NCBI RefSeq assembly: GCF_009742725.1
Contig: NZ_WPHG01000002.1
Span: 930,001 to 994,000, forward strand
DNA length: 64,000 nt
DNA from: Nitratireductor arenosus
Lineage (GTDB): Bacteria > Pseudomonadota > Alphaproteobacteria > Rhizobiales > Rhizobiaceae
Direction of reading: 5' to 3'
Each line of letters begins with the position of its first letter. Positions within the stretch are counted from its first letter, which is position 1. A program made the position numbers and the translations under genes. The notes below the pieces were generated by a model. It was not told where the DNA came from. It was given only the letters and a program-made list of their open reading frames with translations, and made no database searches. Shown here piece after piece: positions 7,726-16,558 of this stretch.

Positions 7726-8543
7726 ATATTCAAACCACCGGCGCCGCGAAAGCCGTTCCGCCACCGGGGCGCGGCGAGGAAGGCCGGATCCGGGTCGAAA
7801 ACGTCAACGTCGCCTATGGCGCCATCAAAGCCTTGTCGGACGTGACCTTGTCGATCCCGCCGCGGCGCATCACCGCGCTGATCGGACCGTCGGGCTGCGG
7901 CAAGACGAGCCTGCTGACCTGCGTCAACCGGCTGATCGACCTGATCCCGGGCGCGAACGCGACAGGTCGCATCTTTTTGCGTAAAACGGATGTGCTGGCG
8001 CGGGACGCCGACCTGTTGCGGTTGCGCAAACGGGTCGGGATGGTTTTTCAGAAGCCGAACCCGTTCCCGTTCTCGATTCGCCGGAACTTCGATATCGTGC
8101 TGACCGAGTTCGGCGTGCGCCGGCGGGACGACCGGGAAAAGCGGATCGACGAATGTCTGCGCGCCGTCGGCCTGCACACGGAAATCGGTCACCGGCTCGA
8201 CATGTCCGCCTGCGCGCTTTCCGGCGGCCAGCAGCAGCGCCTGTGCATCGCCAGGGCGCTTGCAACGCGTCCCGAAATTCTGCTCCTCGACGAACCGTGC
8301 AGCGCGCTCGATCCGATGTCGACGATGACGATCGAACGATTGCTGCTCGACCTCAAGGACAGCGTCACACTGGTGATCGTCACCCACAATCTTTCGCAGG
8401 CAAGACGGATCGCCGACGAATGCGCGCTGTTTTGGACGGAGTGCGGAACCGGTTATCTGCTCGAACACGGGACGATGGCCGATTTGACGGACCGGCCCAA
8501 GAACCAGGTCACGGCCGACTACCTCCACGGACGAGTGGCCTAG
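7722..8543 (+). CDS. PstB-like ABC transporter ATPase
   Basis: The 273-residue ATPase has Walker A GPSGCGKTS, a Q-loop in GMVFQKPNPFPFSI, signature LSGGQQQRLCIARALA, Walker B ILLLDEPCSALDP and switch His in VIVTHNL. The Q-loop wording is characteristic of PstB phosphate importers. It energises uptake through the two permeases. No phoU, phoB or phoR follows, unlike normal pst operons, so this is unlikely to be the housekeeping phosphate system under PhoU signalling. It is the last gene before the dispersed repeat. Confidence 0.9.
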   Translation: MNIQTTGAAKAVPPPGRGEEGRIRVENVNVAYGAIKALSDVTLSIPPRRITALIGPSGCGKTSLLTCVNRLIDLIPGANATGRIFLRKTDVLARDADLLRLRKRVGMVFQKPNPFPFSIRRNFDIVLTEFGVRRRDDREKRIDECLRAVGLHTEIGHRLDMSACALSGGQQQRLCIARALATRPEILLLDEPCSALDPMSTMTIERLLLDLKDSVTLVIVTHNLSQARRIADECALFWTECGTGYLLEHGTMADLTDRPKNQVTADYLHGRVA

Positions 8544-8560
8544 CGCCATTCCTCTTCGAA

Positions 8561-8667
8561 TGGGGGCGGTTTGATGGACTGGATTTTTCGCTCCGGCAAG
8601 GAGCAGCCCGTAGCGCGATGTGACTATCGGGCAAGGGCTTCGACGGTGAGGTCTGGTTTATCGGGCT
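8561..8667. repeat. Dispersed intergenic repeat, copy A
   Basis: About 107 bases here match 44134-44240 in the same orientation. They share TCCGGCAAG near the middle, an identical block around GGCAAGGGCTTCGACGGTGA and the end CTGGTTTATCGGGCT. Differences include point changes and a one-base indel, so no common reading frame is kept. It lies directly after the importer operon. It may be a degenerate mobile or structural element; no terminal repeats were recognised. Confidence 0.7.
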
Positions 8668-8807
8668 TGCGCGATCTTGGTCTTTCACGTCCTGGACGGC
8701 GTCGCACCCGGCCGACGTCACGCGCTCATCCCTCTGGCCGGGCGGCGAAAGGCCCGCGCCAACTGATTGTCGGCGACTTAACTGAAGCGAAATTTTAGAC
8801 GCTTGCG

Positions 8808-8822
8808 GAACAAGGTGGGAAC
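8808..8822. promoter_or_regulatory. LexA operator (SOS box), perfect GAAC-N7-GAAC
   Basis: GAAC (8808-8811), seven bases and GAAC (8819-8822) exactly match, on the complementary strand, the alphaproteobacterial LexA box GTTC-N7-GTTC. It lies 52 bases before the lexA start, as expected for autoregulation. Confidence 0.85.
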
Positions 8823-8833
8823 ATATAGTGTTT

Positions 8834-8848
8834 GTTCTGGTTTTGTTT
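8834..8848. promoter_or_regulatory. Second, imperfect LexA box GTTC-N7-GTTT
   Basis: GTTC (8834-8837), seven bases and GTTT (8845-8848) differ from the consensus by one base and lie 11 bases after the perfect box. Together they would give cooperative repression of lexA. Confidence 0.5.
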
Positions 8849-8873
8849 ATCGATGATTCCGCTGGGGGCGACC

Positions 8874-9587
8874 ATGCTAACCCGAAAACAACATGAGCTG
8901 CTGCTTTTCATCCATCAAAGGCTGAAGGAGACCGGCATTCCGCCCTCCTTCGACGAAATGAAGGAAGCGCTCGATCTGGCCTCCAAATCCGGCATCCACC
9001 GGCTGATCACGGCGCTGGAGGAACGCGGCTTCATTCGCCGGCTGCCCAACCGGGCGCGCGCGCTCGAAGTGCTGCGCCTGCCGGAATCGATCTCGCCGGG
9101 TCTCGGTCGGCCGCGCAGCTTTTCGCCGAGCGTCATCGAAGGCAGTCTCGGCAAGCCGAAACCCAAATCGGCCCCGCCCGTGTCGGCCAATGACGATGCC
9201 GGTGGCGGCGTGTCGGTGCCGGTCATGGGGCGGATCGCCGCCGGCGTGCCGATCGATGCCATCCAGCACCAGACTCACGCGATCGCCGTACCGCCCGACA
9301 TGCTGTCGGCCGGTGACCATTACGCGCTCGAGGTTCGCGGCGATTCGATGATCGACGCCGGCATCCTCGACGGCGACACCGTCATCATCCGCAGCGCGGT
9401 GACCGCCAATCCCGGCGATATCGTCGTGGCGCTGGTCGAAGACGCCGAGGCGACCCTGAAACGTTTTCGGCGCAAGGGAGAATCGATCGCGCTCGAGGCG
9501 GCCAATCCGGCCTACGAGACCCGTATCTACGGTCCCAATCAGGTCAAGGTCCAGGGCCGGCTGGTCGGCTTGATCCGCCGCTACTGA
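8874..9587 (+). CDS. lexA: LexA SOS-response repressor / autoprotease
   Basis: The 237-residue protein has the winged-helix DNA-binding domain at residues 1-65 ([10 protein letters not shown]...[12 protein letters not shown]) and a peptidase S24 domain at the C terminus. The cleavage site Ala-Gly is in RIAAGVP, the nucleophile Ser in GDSMIDAGI and the general-base Lys in ATLKRF. RecA-stimulated self-cleavage removes repression of DNA-damage genes. The start at 8874 matches the LexA family N terminus; an in-frame start at 8832 would overlap the operator. Two SOS boxes precede it. The linker between domains is long, as in rhizobial LexA. Confidence 0.95.
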   Translation: MLTRKQHELLLFIHQRLKETGIPPSFDEMKEALDLASKSGIHRLITALEERGFIRRLPNRARALEVLRLPESISPGLGRPRSFSPSVIEGSLGKPKPKSAPPVSANDDAGGGVSVPVMGRIAAGVPIDAIQHQTHAIAVPPDMLSAGDHYALEVRGDSMIDAGILDGDTVIIRSAVTANPGDIVVALVEDAEATLKRFRRKGESIALEAANPAYETRIYGPNQVKVQGRLVGLIRRY

Positions 9588-9775
9588 TCCCTCGACCATG
9601 CCGGCGCCGCCGGCGCTCCAAACCCGGAAGGTTCGCTCAAAACCGGTCGGTTCCCATGTCGGCGCTTCCGGCCAAAAGTCGCGCGCCCTGTTGTCGGGAC
9701 TTGTCGCGACCTCGCCGGCAAGCGCTGCTGGTGGAGCGGCCGGCCGTGCCGGCGCCGCAGGCCTGCCGGGCCTAG

Positions 9776-9894
9776 ACGCTCCCAGGGGCGTTATGCTTTT
9801 CGCGGAATCGCAGACCGGCTCTAACTTATTGTTTTAACGTGCTTGTGAACGGCGACCCGGCTTCCACTTCGCCTGGAAACGCTCCTAGGGGCGT
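9776..9894. repeat. Duplicated 16-base near-palindrome between lexA and comEC
   Basis: ACGCTCCCAGGGGCGT (9776-9791) and ACGCTCCTAGGGGCGT (9879-9894) differ by one base and are 103 bases apart. Each can form a six-base RNA stem with a G-U pair. The second lies just beyond the comEC stop. They sit between convergent genes and may help end transcription, though no strong T-run follows. The rest of the 310-base gap 9588-9897 holds no supported gene. Confidence 0.45.
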
Positions 9895-9897
9895 GGC

Positions 9898-12288
9898 TCA
9901 GTTCTGCTTGCCCTTGCTACCCTTGCCGCCCTTGCCCCGCTTATGGGGGGCGAGGCCGCGTGCTTCGCGCGAGAATTTGCGGTGGGCGAACCATGGCCGC
10001 TCGCCATGCGGCAGGGCGAAACGCGCCGCCGCGCGCACCGGTCCGACCCCGCCGTCATATGCTGCGTTCTTGAATCGTACATCGAGGCTGCCGCGGCGGG
10101 CGAGGTCGCGCGCTGTGACGACGAGAATGTCTTGTCCCCGGCACGGGCTGACGGCGGTGGCGTCGGCGATCACGATGACCGTCGCCAGACCGCAATACCG
10201 CGCCGCCGCGGCGTGGGTTTTGGCATGCACGACCGTCGCGCCGCTTGCATGGACCGCCCGGCAGGCCGAGGCGTCGCAGACGAACCGCGCCGCGGCGCCA
10301 GCCTCCTCCTCGAGCTCATCCTCGGATACCGTCCCGTCGGCCTGGTCGAGTGGCTTGACGTAGCCGGACGCCGCGCTCGCCTTTTGCCAAATGCCCATGG
10401 TGAAGCCGTTCGGCCGCTTGCGATTGACGGCGAGCCGGCCGTCATCGCGCATCATCGCGACCAGTCGCGCGTCCTCGGAGACGCGCAGGTCCGGCTGCTC
10501 GCGCGCGACAAAAGCCAGCGTCGCGGCCAATGCCAGCGGTAGCGCCAGCCAGCGCAGCCCGGTCGTGGCGATGGTGACGACGAGAAGCGCGGCGGTGAAC
10601 AACAGCAATGCCGCCGGCGGCATCGCCCCGACCGCGTCGATCGGACTGTGAGCGGAGACCCAGCGCGCCACCGCGATCATGATGGCGACCCCCTGCCCCA
10701 TCAGTTTGAGGGCCGGCCCTTCCAGCCCGAACGGCATCAGCACGCCGGCGGCGACGGCCGGCGGCATGATCAGCGTCGATACCACCGGCATGGCGGCGAG
10801 GTTGGCGACCAGCCCGAGCGGGGCGACGCGGTGGAAATGCCAGATCGCAAACACGGTGGTCGCGCCGCCGGCGATCAGCGATGTCGCCGCGATCCCGATC
10901 GTAAAATAACCCAGGCGGCGGCCCGCGTTGCGCAGCGCGCCATATGGCGGGACGCGCTCGGTGCGTGTGCGCGCGGATGCCCGTTCCGACCAGCCCGTAT
11001 AGGCGGCAATCAGCGCCGCGGTCGCGGCGAACGACATCTGGAAACTCGGCCCCACCACCTCGTGCGGCGCCAGCGCGGCGATAATCAGCGCGGCGATCGC
11101 CAGATTGCGCATGGTGATCGCCGCGCGGTCGAACAGCAGCGCGATCAGCATCACCGCGATCATGATGAAGGAGCGCTGGGCGGCGACCGCCGCGCCGGAA
11201 ATCGCCAGATAATAGGCGGCGGCGGCGAGCGCCAGCGCGGCAGCGTATTTCTTGACCGGATGGCGCGAGGAAAAACCCGGCGCGAGCGCGAATAGCGCGC
11301 GCAGCGCCAGCATCACCGTGCCGGCGACCAGCGCCATGTGCAGGCCGGATATCGACAGGATATGCGCCAGTCCGGCTCGGCGCAGCGCCTCGTCGACCTC
11401 CTCGGGGATGCCGGCGCGGGTGCCGGCGATCAGCGCGGCGGCGATCTCGCCCTCGGCGCCGGCGACATGGCGCCTGATCCGCCCGGCGATCGCCTGGCGC
11501 ATATTGGCCAGGCCGGCGGCAAGCCGCCCGGACATGCCGTCCGTGGCGGCGGATGGGCGTTTTTCGGGCGTGCCGAGGAAAAAGCCGGTCGCGCCGATGC
11601 CGGCCATGTAGCTTTCGAAGGCGAAATCGTAGCCGTGGGGTCTGACCGGTCCGGAGGGCGGGAAAAGCCGAACCACGCCATGAATGCGCTCGCCGGCGGC
11701 GATGCCGGGATCGACGCGCGCCGTGGCGCGCACGCGCTCGGGCGCATAGCGCAGCAGCGGCCGCCGGGTGGTCTCGACGTCGATCGTGTAGCGCGTGCGC
11801 CCGCTTGCCTGATGCTCGACCCTGATCACGCGTCCGGTCAAGACGGTCGAGACGGCGGAGCCGAGCATGGCGGTGTCGGCGCGCACGGTTTCGACTTTGC
11901 CGGCGACCGCGCCCGCCGCCGCAAACGCCATGGCGACGCAGAACCTGGCGGTGATACCCTGCCTGCCGACGAAAAGCCGCGCGATCAGCGGGCCGGCGAG
12001 CACGGCCAGCAGAAACGGCCAGCCGGGCTCGAAGGCCAGCGCGAAATAGATCGCGGCGCCGGCGCAGAAAAACACCGGCACCAGCAGAAACGGCGTGCCG
12101 CGCGCCAGTTCGATATCCATCATCGCGGCAAGGGCGCGCCTGGCGCCACCCCGCGAAAAGACGCCGCCCGACAAGGCCGGCGGGGGGGCACTACTGGTAC
12201 GGCTCGGGTGCGGACGGACCGGGACACGCGCGCCATCGGCGGCGGGCGCCGCCACCGTTTCCGGGCGTTGTGTCTCCATCGTGCTCAT
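9898..12288 (-). CDS. comEC: ComEC/Rec2 family DNA-uptake channel protein
   Basis: This 796-residue polytopic membrane protein begins with a DUF4131-type region (residues about 60-240). The Competence domain follows (about 270-560), with [39 protein letters not shown] containing the family core around [10 protein letters not shown]. In competent bacteria it carries single-stranded DNA across the inner membrane. The C-terminal part (about 600-796) corresponds to the metallo-beta-lactamase-like domain, but no HxHxDH metal motif is seen and it ends in a basic Gly-Lys tail. This truncated form is common in alphaproteobacterial homologues. It converges with lexA and diverges from gltX. Natural transformation is not proven by its presence. 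Confidence 0.85.
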   Translation of the reverse strand: MSTMETQRPETVAAPAADGARVPVRPHPSRTSSAPPPALSGGVFSRGGARRALAAMMDIELARGTPFLLVPVFFCAGAAIYFALAFEPGWPFLLAVLAGPLIARLFVGRQGITARFCVAMAFAAAGAVAGKVETVRADTAMLGSAVSTVLTGRVIRVEHQASGRTRYTIDVETTRRPLLRYAPERVRATARVDPGIAAGERIHGVVRLFPPSGPVRPHGYDFAFESYMAGIGATGFFLGTPEKRPSAATDGMSGRLAAGLANMRQAIAGRIRRHVAGAEGEIAAALIAGTRAGIPEEVDEALRRAGLAHILSISGLHMALVAGTVMLALRALFALAPGFSSRHPVKKYAAALALAAAAYYLAISGAAVAAQRSFIMIAVMLIALLFDRAAITMRNLAIAALIIAALAPHEVVGPSFQMSFAATAALIAAYTGWSERASARTRTERVPPYGALRNAGRRLGYFTIGIAATSLIAGGATTVFAIWHFHRVAPLGLVANLAAMPVVSTLIMPPAVAAGVLMPFGLEGPALKLMGQGVAIMIAVARWVSAHSPIDAVGAMPPAALLLFTAALLVVTIATTGLRWLALPLALAATLAFVAREQPDLRVSEDARLVAMMRDDGRLAVNRKRPNGFTMGIWQKASAASGYVKPLDQADGTVSEDELEEEAGAAARFVCDASACRAVHASGATVVHAKTHAAAARYCGLATVIVIADATAVSPCRGQDILVVTARDLARRGSLDVRFKNAAYDGGVGPVRAAARFALPHGERPWFAHRKFSREARGLAPHKRGKGGKGSKGKQN

Positions 12289-12418
12289 CGGGCCGTCGCC
12301 TCACGACGCGGCCAGCGCTTGCGCGGCCGGACACCTATGCTACATGAACGCCGATCAAAATCACCCGTGCGCCGGCCGATCGGCGCTGCGGGAGGCAAAG
12401 AATTTCCTGGACATCGAC

Positions 12419-13843
12419 ATGAACAAGACCGTCGTCACGCGTTTTGCGCCCTCGCCCACCGGATATCTGCATATTGGCGGCGCGCGCACCGCCCTGTTCA
12501 ACTGGCTCTATGCCAGGCATACGGGCGGCCGGATGCTGCTGCGCATCGAGGACACCGACCGCGAACGGTCGACCGACGCTGCCACTGCGGCGATCCTCGA
12601 CGGGCTTGCCTGGCTAGGCCTCGACTGGCACGGCGAACCCGTCTCGCAGGCCGGGCGCGCGGATCGGCATCGCGAAATCGCCGAGGAGTTGGTGCGGCGC
12701 GGCGAAGCCTATTATTGCTACGCGAGCCAGGCAGAACTGGAAACGATGCGCGAGACCGCCCGCGCCGAGGGCCGGCCACCGCGCTATGACGGGCGCTGGC
12801 GCGACCGCGATCCCGCCGAAGCCCCGGCCGATGTCAGCCCGGTGATCCGGGTCAAGGCGCCGCGCGAGGGCGAAACGGTGGTTGCCGACCGGGTGCAGGG
12901 CGCGGTCCGTTTCCCGAACAAGGATCTCGACGATTTCGTCATCCTGCGCTCCGACAAGACCCCCACCTACATGCTGGCCGTGGTGGTCGACGACCACGAC
13001 ATGGGAGTGACCCACATCATCCGCGGCGACGATCATCTCACCAACGCGGCCCGTCAAACGATCATCTACCGGGCGATGGGCTGGGAGGTGCCGGTCATGG
13101 CGCATATTCCGCTGATCCACGGGCCGGACGGGGCAAAGCTGTCGAAGCGGCACGGCGCGCTCGGCGTCGAGGCCTATCGCGCCATGGGTTATCTGCCGGC
13201 AGGGCTGCGCAACTATCTGGCGCGGCTCGGCTGGAGCCATGGCGACGACGAGATCATGTCGACCGAGGACATGATCGGCTGGTTCGAGATCGAAGATATC
13301 AACAAGGGCGCCGCCCGCTTCGATTTCAAGAAACTGGAGGCGGTGAACGGGCATCATCTGCGCGGCATGGCGGATGCCGAACTGCTCGACCTGCTGGTCG
13401 CGACGCTTCCCTATCTGGAAGGCGGGGCGGCGGTGGCCGAGCGGCTCGACGCGGCGAGGAGGTCGATGCTTCTTGCCGCCCTGCCCGGTTTGAAGGAACG
13501 GGCCAAGACGCTCGCCGAACTGCTTGAAACCGCGCATTATCTTTTCGCCGAACGCCCGCTTTCGTTTGACCAAAAGGCCGCCGCCCTGCTCGAAGGACCG
13601 GCCCGCCAAACGCTGGCCGGGGCCAAGACGGCGCTCGAAGCGGTCGGCGAGGACTGGAGCGCGGCGACGACGGAAGCGGCAATCCGCCGGTTCGCCGAGG
13701 AGGTGGGGCTCAAGCTCGGCGCCGTCGCCCAGCCGCTGCGCGCCGCGCTTACCGGGCGCACGGTCTCGCCCGGTGTGTTCGACGTGCTGGCGGTGCTGGG
13801 ACGCGGGGAGAGCCTGGGCCGCATCGGCGACGCCATCGCCTGA
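12419..13843 (+). CDS. gltX: Glutamyl-tRNA synthetase
   Basis: The 474-residue class Ib synthetase has the HIGH-type motif [12 protein letters not shown] at residues 13-24 and the KMSKS-type motif KLSKRHG around residue 242. It charges tRNA-Glu (and often tRNA-Gln in alphaproteobacteria, followed by amidation). The ATG at 12419 is where homology begins; the ribosome site is weak, and an upstream in-frame ATG at 12350 is a possible alternative. Many Hyphomicrobiales carry two gltX copies; this one sits in the conserved comEC-gltX-gltA arrangement. A hairpin terminator follows at 13888. Confidence 0.93.
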   Translation: MNKTVVTRFAPSPTGYLHIGGARTALFNWLYARHTGGRMLLRIEDTDRERSTDAATAAILDGLAWLGLDWHGEPVSQAGRADRHREIAEELVRRGEAYYCYASQAELETMRETARAEGRPPRYDGRWRDRDPAEAPADVSPVIRVKAPREGETVVADRVQGAVRFPNKDLDDFVILRSDKTPTYMLAVVVDDHDMGVTHIIRGDDHLTNAARQTIIYRAMGWEVPVMAHIPLIHGPDGAKLSKRHGALGVEAYRAMGYLPAGLRNYLARLGWSHGDDEIMSTEDMIGWFEIEDINKGAARFDFKKLEAVNGHHLRGMADAELLDLLVATLPYLEGGAAVAERLDAARRSMLLAALPGLKERAKTLAELLETAHYLFAERPLSFDQKAAALLEGPARQTLAGAKTALEAVGEDWSAATTEAAIRRFAEEVGLKLGAVAQPLRAALTGRTVSPGVFDVLAVLGRGESLGRIGDAIA

Positions 13844-13887
13844 TTCCAATTTGCACGACAGCGCCCCGCAAGGGTATTGTGGTCCGC

Positions 13888-13912
13888 AGAGCCCGGCTTC
13901 GCCGGCTCTTTT
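13888..13912 (+). terminator. Rho-independent terminator of gltX
   Basis: AGAGCC(C)GGC pairs with GCCGGCTCT around a TTC loop, with one bulged C, and is followed by TTTT. Confidence 0.75.
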
Positions 13913-14047
13913 GCACCGCAGCATTACCGTTTCGGCCAGCTTGGCACGAAACGGGAAATAGGATAGCTAGAGCGCACTTTTGACACCGCGAAATCTCCTC
14001 GCGGACTGTTCCCGTTTGGCTAGCCATTTTAGACGAAGGAGTTCTCC

Positions 14048-15337
14048 ATGACAGGTTCCACCGCAAAGCTCGAATATGGCGGCAACACTTTTGATTTGAA
14101 CGTCAGGCCAAGTTCCGTCGGCCCGAGCGTGGTGGATATCGCGTCGCTCTACAAGGACACCGGGATGTTCACCTACGACCCCGGTTTCACCTCAACGGCA
14201 AGTTGCGAATCGAAGATCACCTATATCGACGGCGACGAGGGCGTTTTGCTGCATCGCGGCTACCCGATCGAGCAGCTCGCCGAGCATGGCGACTTTCTCG
14301 AGGCCTGCTACCTGCTGCTTTACGGCGAGCTGCCGACCAAGGCACAGAAGCTCGACTTCGATTATCGCGTCACACGCCACACCATGCTGCACGAACAGAT
14401 GTCGCGGTTTTTCACCGGTTTCCGTCGCGACGCCCATCCGATGGCGGTGATGTGCGGCGTTGTCGGCGCGTTGTCGGCCTTTTATCACGATTCCACCGAC
14501 ATCTCGGATCCGCATCAGCGCATGGTCGCCTCGATGCGCATGATCGCCAAGATGCCGACCATCGCGGCCATGGCCTACAAATACCATATCGGCCAGCCCT
14601 TCATGTATCCCAAGAACGAGCTGAGCTACGCGGCGAATTTCCTGCATATGTGCTTTTCGGTGCCGTGCGAGGACTACAAGGTCAATCCCGTCCTGGCGCG
14701 TGCCATGGATCGGATTTTCATCCTGCACGCCGATCACGAACAGAACGCGTCGACCTCGACGGTGCGCCTGGCCGGTTCGTCGGGCGCCAATCCGTTCGCC
14801 TGCATCGCCGCCGGCATCGCCTGCCTGTGGGGCCCGGCCCATGGCGGGGCCAACGAGGCGGCGCTCAACATGCTGGCCGAGATCGGGACGCCCGACCGGA
14901 TCCCCGAATTCATCGACCGCGCCAAGGACAAGGACGACCCGTTCCGCCTGATGGGTTTTGGCCACCGCGTCTACAAGAACTACGATCCGCGCGCCAAGAT
15001 CATGCAGCGCACCACGCACGAGGTACTGGCCGAACTCGGCATCAAGGACGATCCGCTGCTGGAAGTCGCGATGGAACTGGAAAAGATCGCCCTGACGGAC
15101 GAATATTTCGTCGAAAAGAAGCTCTATCCGAATATCGACTTTTATTCCGGCATCACGCTGAAGGCGATGGGTTTTCCGACCACCATGTTCACCGTGTTGT
15201 TCGCGCTGGCCAGGACGGTCGGCTGGATCGCCCAGTGGAAGGAGATGATCGAGGACCCGCATCAAAAAATCGGCCGGCCGCGCCAGCTCTATACCGGGGA
15301 AAAGCCGCGCGACTATGTGGCGATCGCCAAACGGTAG
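14048..15337 (+). CDS. gltA: Citrate synthase (type II)
   Basis: The 429-residue protein condenses acetyl-CoA with oxaloacetate at the entry of the TCA cycle. Signatures include [11 protein letters not shown], the catalytic His in [26 protein letters not shown] and the catalytic Asp region [26 protein letters not shown]. Length and the N-terminal beta-rich extension fit the hexameric, NADH-sensitive Gram-negative type. GAAGGAG lies nine bases ahead of the start at 14048. It is monocistronic and ends at a strong terminator shared with lpxB. Confidence 0.96.
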   Translation: MTGSTAKLEYGGNTFDLNVRPSSVGPSVVDIASLYKDTGMFTYDPGFTSTASCESKITYIDGDEGVLLHRGYPIEQLAEHGDFLEACYLLLYGELPTKAQKLDFDYRVTRHTMLHEQMSRFFTGFRRDAHPMAVMCGVVGALSAFYHDSTDISDPHQRMVASMRMIAKMPTIAAMAYKYHIGQPFMYPKNELSYAANFLHMCFSVPCEDYKVNPVLARAMDRIFILHADHEQNASTSTVRLAGSSGANPFACIAAGIACLWGPAHGGANEAALNMLAEIGTPDRIPEFIDRAKDKDDPFRLMGFGHRVYKNYDPRAKIMQRTTHEVLAELGIKDDPLLEVAMELEKIALTDEYFVEKKLYPNIDFYSGITLKAMGFPTTMFTVLFALARTVGWIAQWKEMIEDPHQKIGRPRQLYTGEKPRDYVAIAKR

Positions 15338-15366
15338 GCCGCGGCGAAACGGATCGTGTATTCTCC

Positions 15367-15392
15367 AAACGGCGCCCTACGGCGCCGTTTTT
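15367..15392. terminator. gltA terminator overlapping the lpxB stop codon (bidirectional)
   Basis: AAACGGCGCC (15367-15376), loop CTAC and GGCGCCGTTT (15381-15390) form a perfect ten-base stem followed by TT on the plus strand, ending a five-T run. The loop is the complement of the lpxB stop codon, so the same hairpin ends both convergent genes. Confidence 0.85.
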
Positions 15393-16558
15393 CGTTGGTA
15401 TAGAAGGTTTTTGACCGCTTCGGCGGCGAGCTCGCCGGCGGGCCGGTCGGTCGCCATCGCTTTTGTGATGTCGGCGAAGCCGGCGCGCTGGGCGGCACGC
15501 TGGGGCGTGTCGGCGGCCAGGCGCTCGAGTTGCCGTGCCACGAGGCCCGGGCGCAGGAAGGCGTCGTAATATTCCGGTACGACGGGGTAGTCCGCGACCA
15601 GGTTCGGCAGCGACCCGGTCCATGTCGTCAGGAACGAATAGGCCAATTTGAAAAGCAGGTCGGCCTTGTAGCACGACACCATCGGCACGCCGACAAGGGC
15701 GAGTTCCAGCGAAACCGTGCCGGAGGCGGCAAGGGCGGCATCGGCCGCGCCGAAGGCGTCGTATTTGCCCTCCGCCGCGGTGACGATTTTCGGCGCCGTT
15801 GCCCAGTCGCGCGTCGCCGTGGCAACCGTCTCTTGCAGATGCGGCAATGTCGGTATCGTCAGATCGATCGTCAGCCCGCGCCGCGTCATAATCGCGACGG
15901 TCTCGCCAAACGGCTCCATCAGCCGCTTCAGTTCGGAGCGACGCGAGCCGGGCAGGACGAGCAGCCTGACCGCCTCGCCCGCCGCCGCCGGCTTTTTGGC
16001 GCGCTGACGATCCGCGGCGGCCTCGACGGCGGGGTCGTGGACCAGACGGTGGCCGACATAGGTGGCCGGCGGCCCGCCCAGCCGGCGCAGCACCTCGACC
16101 TCGAACGGCAGCACGCACAGCACATGGTCGACAAAGGCGGCCATCCGCTCCGCGCGCCCGGGACGCCAAGCCCAGACGCTCGGGCAGACATAATGCACGA
16201 TCGGAATATTTGGCGCGATCGACCGGAATTTCTTCGCCACGCGCAGGCTGAAATCGGGGCTGTCGATGGTGATCAGCACGTCCGGCCTTGCTTCGGCCAG
16301 CGCTCGCGCCGTGGTCGCGATGCGGCGGGCCAGTTGCGGCAGCCTGGCCACGACGGCCGTAAAGCCCATCAGCGCGATCTCGTCCGGGTCGAACAGCGTG
16401 CGCAGGCCGAGCCCGGCAAGGTGTTGCCCGCCGACACCGACGAGTTGCGGTTCCTTCCCGAGGCTGCTTGCCAGCGCCCGCACCAGATCGGCGCCGAGAA
16501 GGTCGCCGGATTCCTCGCCGGCAACCACCGCGATGCGGACTGGCGGATTGGTATTCAT
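15377..16558 (-). CDS. lpxB: Lipid-A-disaccharide synthase
   Basis: The 393-residue GT19 glycosyltransferase joins UDP-2,3-diacylglucosamine and lipid X to give the lipid A disaccharide at the inner membrane. Family sequences visible are VAGEESGDLLGADLVRAL near the N terminus, GFTAVVARLPQL, ITIDSPDFSLRVAKKF, VHYVCPSVWAWRPGRA and LPGSRRSELKRL. The ATG at 16558 lies inside the end of lpxI (four-base overlap); a longer frame reading through upstream has no homology. Its last codons form half of the terminator hairpin. Confidence 0.95.
   Translation of the reverse strand: MNTNPPVRIAVVAGEESGDLLGADLVRALASSLGKEPQLVGVGGQHLAGLGLRTLFDPDEIALMGFTAVVARLPQLARRIATTARALAEARPDVLITIDSPDFSLRVAKKFRSIAPNIPIVHYVCPSVWAWRPGRAERMAAFVDHVLCVLPFEVEVLRRLGGPPATYVGHRLVHDPAVEAAADRQRAKKPAAAGEAVRLLVLPGSRRSELKRLMEPFGETVAIMTRRGLTIDLTIPTLPHLQETVATATRDWATAPKIVTAAEGKYDAFGAADAALAASGTVSLELALVGVPMVSCYKADLLFKLAYSFLTTWTGSLPNLVADYPVVPEYYDAFLRPGLVARQLERLAADTPQRAAQRAGFADITKAMATDRPAGELAAEAVKNLLYQRKTAP

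Larger units (their letters stand above)
8544..8873. other. Intergenic region between importer operon and lexA
   Basis: This 330-base gap contains dispersed repeat copy A, a small dyad AAGCG-N10-CGCTT (8785-8804) and the lexA control region with its SOS boxes. No believable gene is present; short frames here lack ribosome sites and family resemblance. Confidence 0.6.

Noticed and set aside
716-8543. Phosphonate antibiotic cluster
   Set aside because: No PEP mutase (PepM) or phosphonopyruvate decarboxylase gene is seen, so classical P-C bond formation is not supported; kept only as an alternative within the oxyanion hypothesis.
9598-9837. 79-codon frame after lexA
   Set aside because: No ribosome site or family resemblance; it spans a palindrome and looks non-coding.
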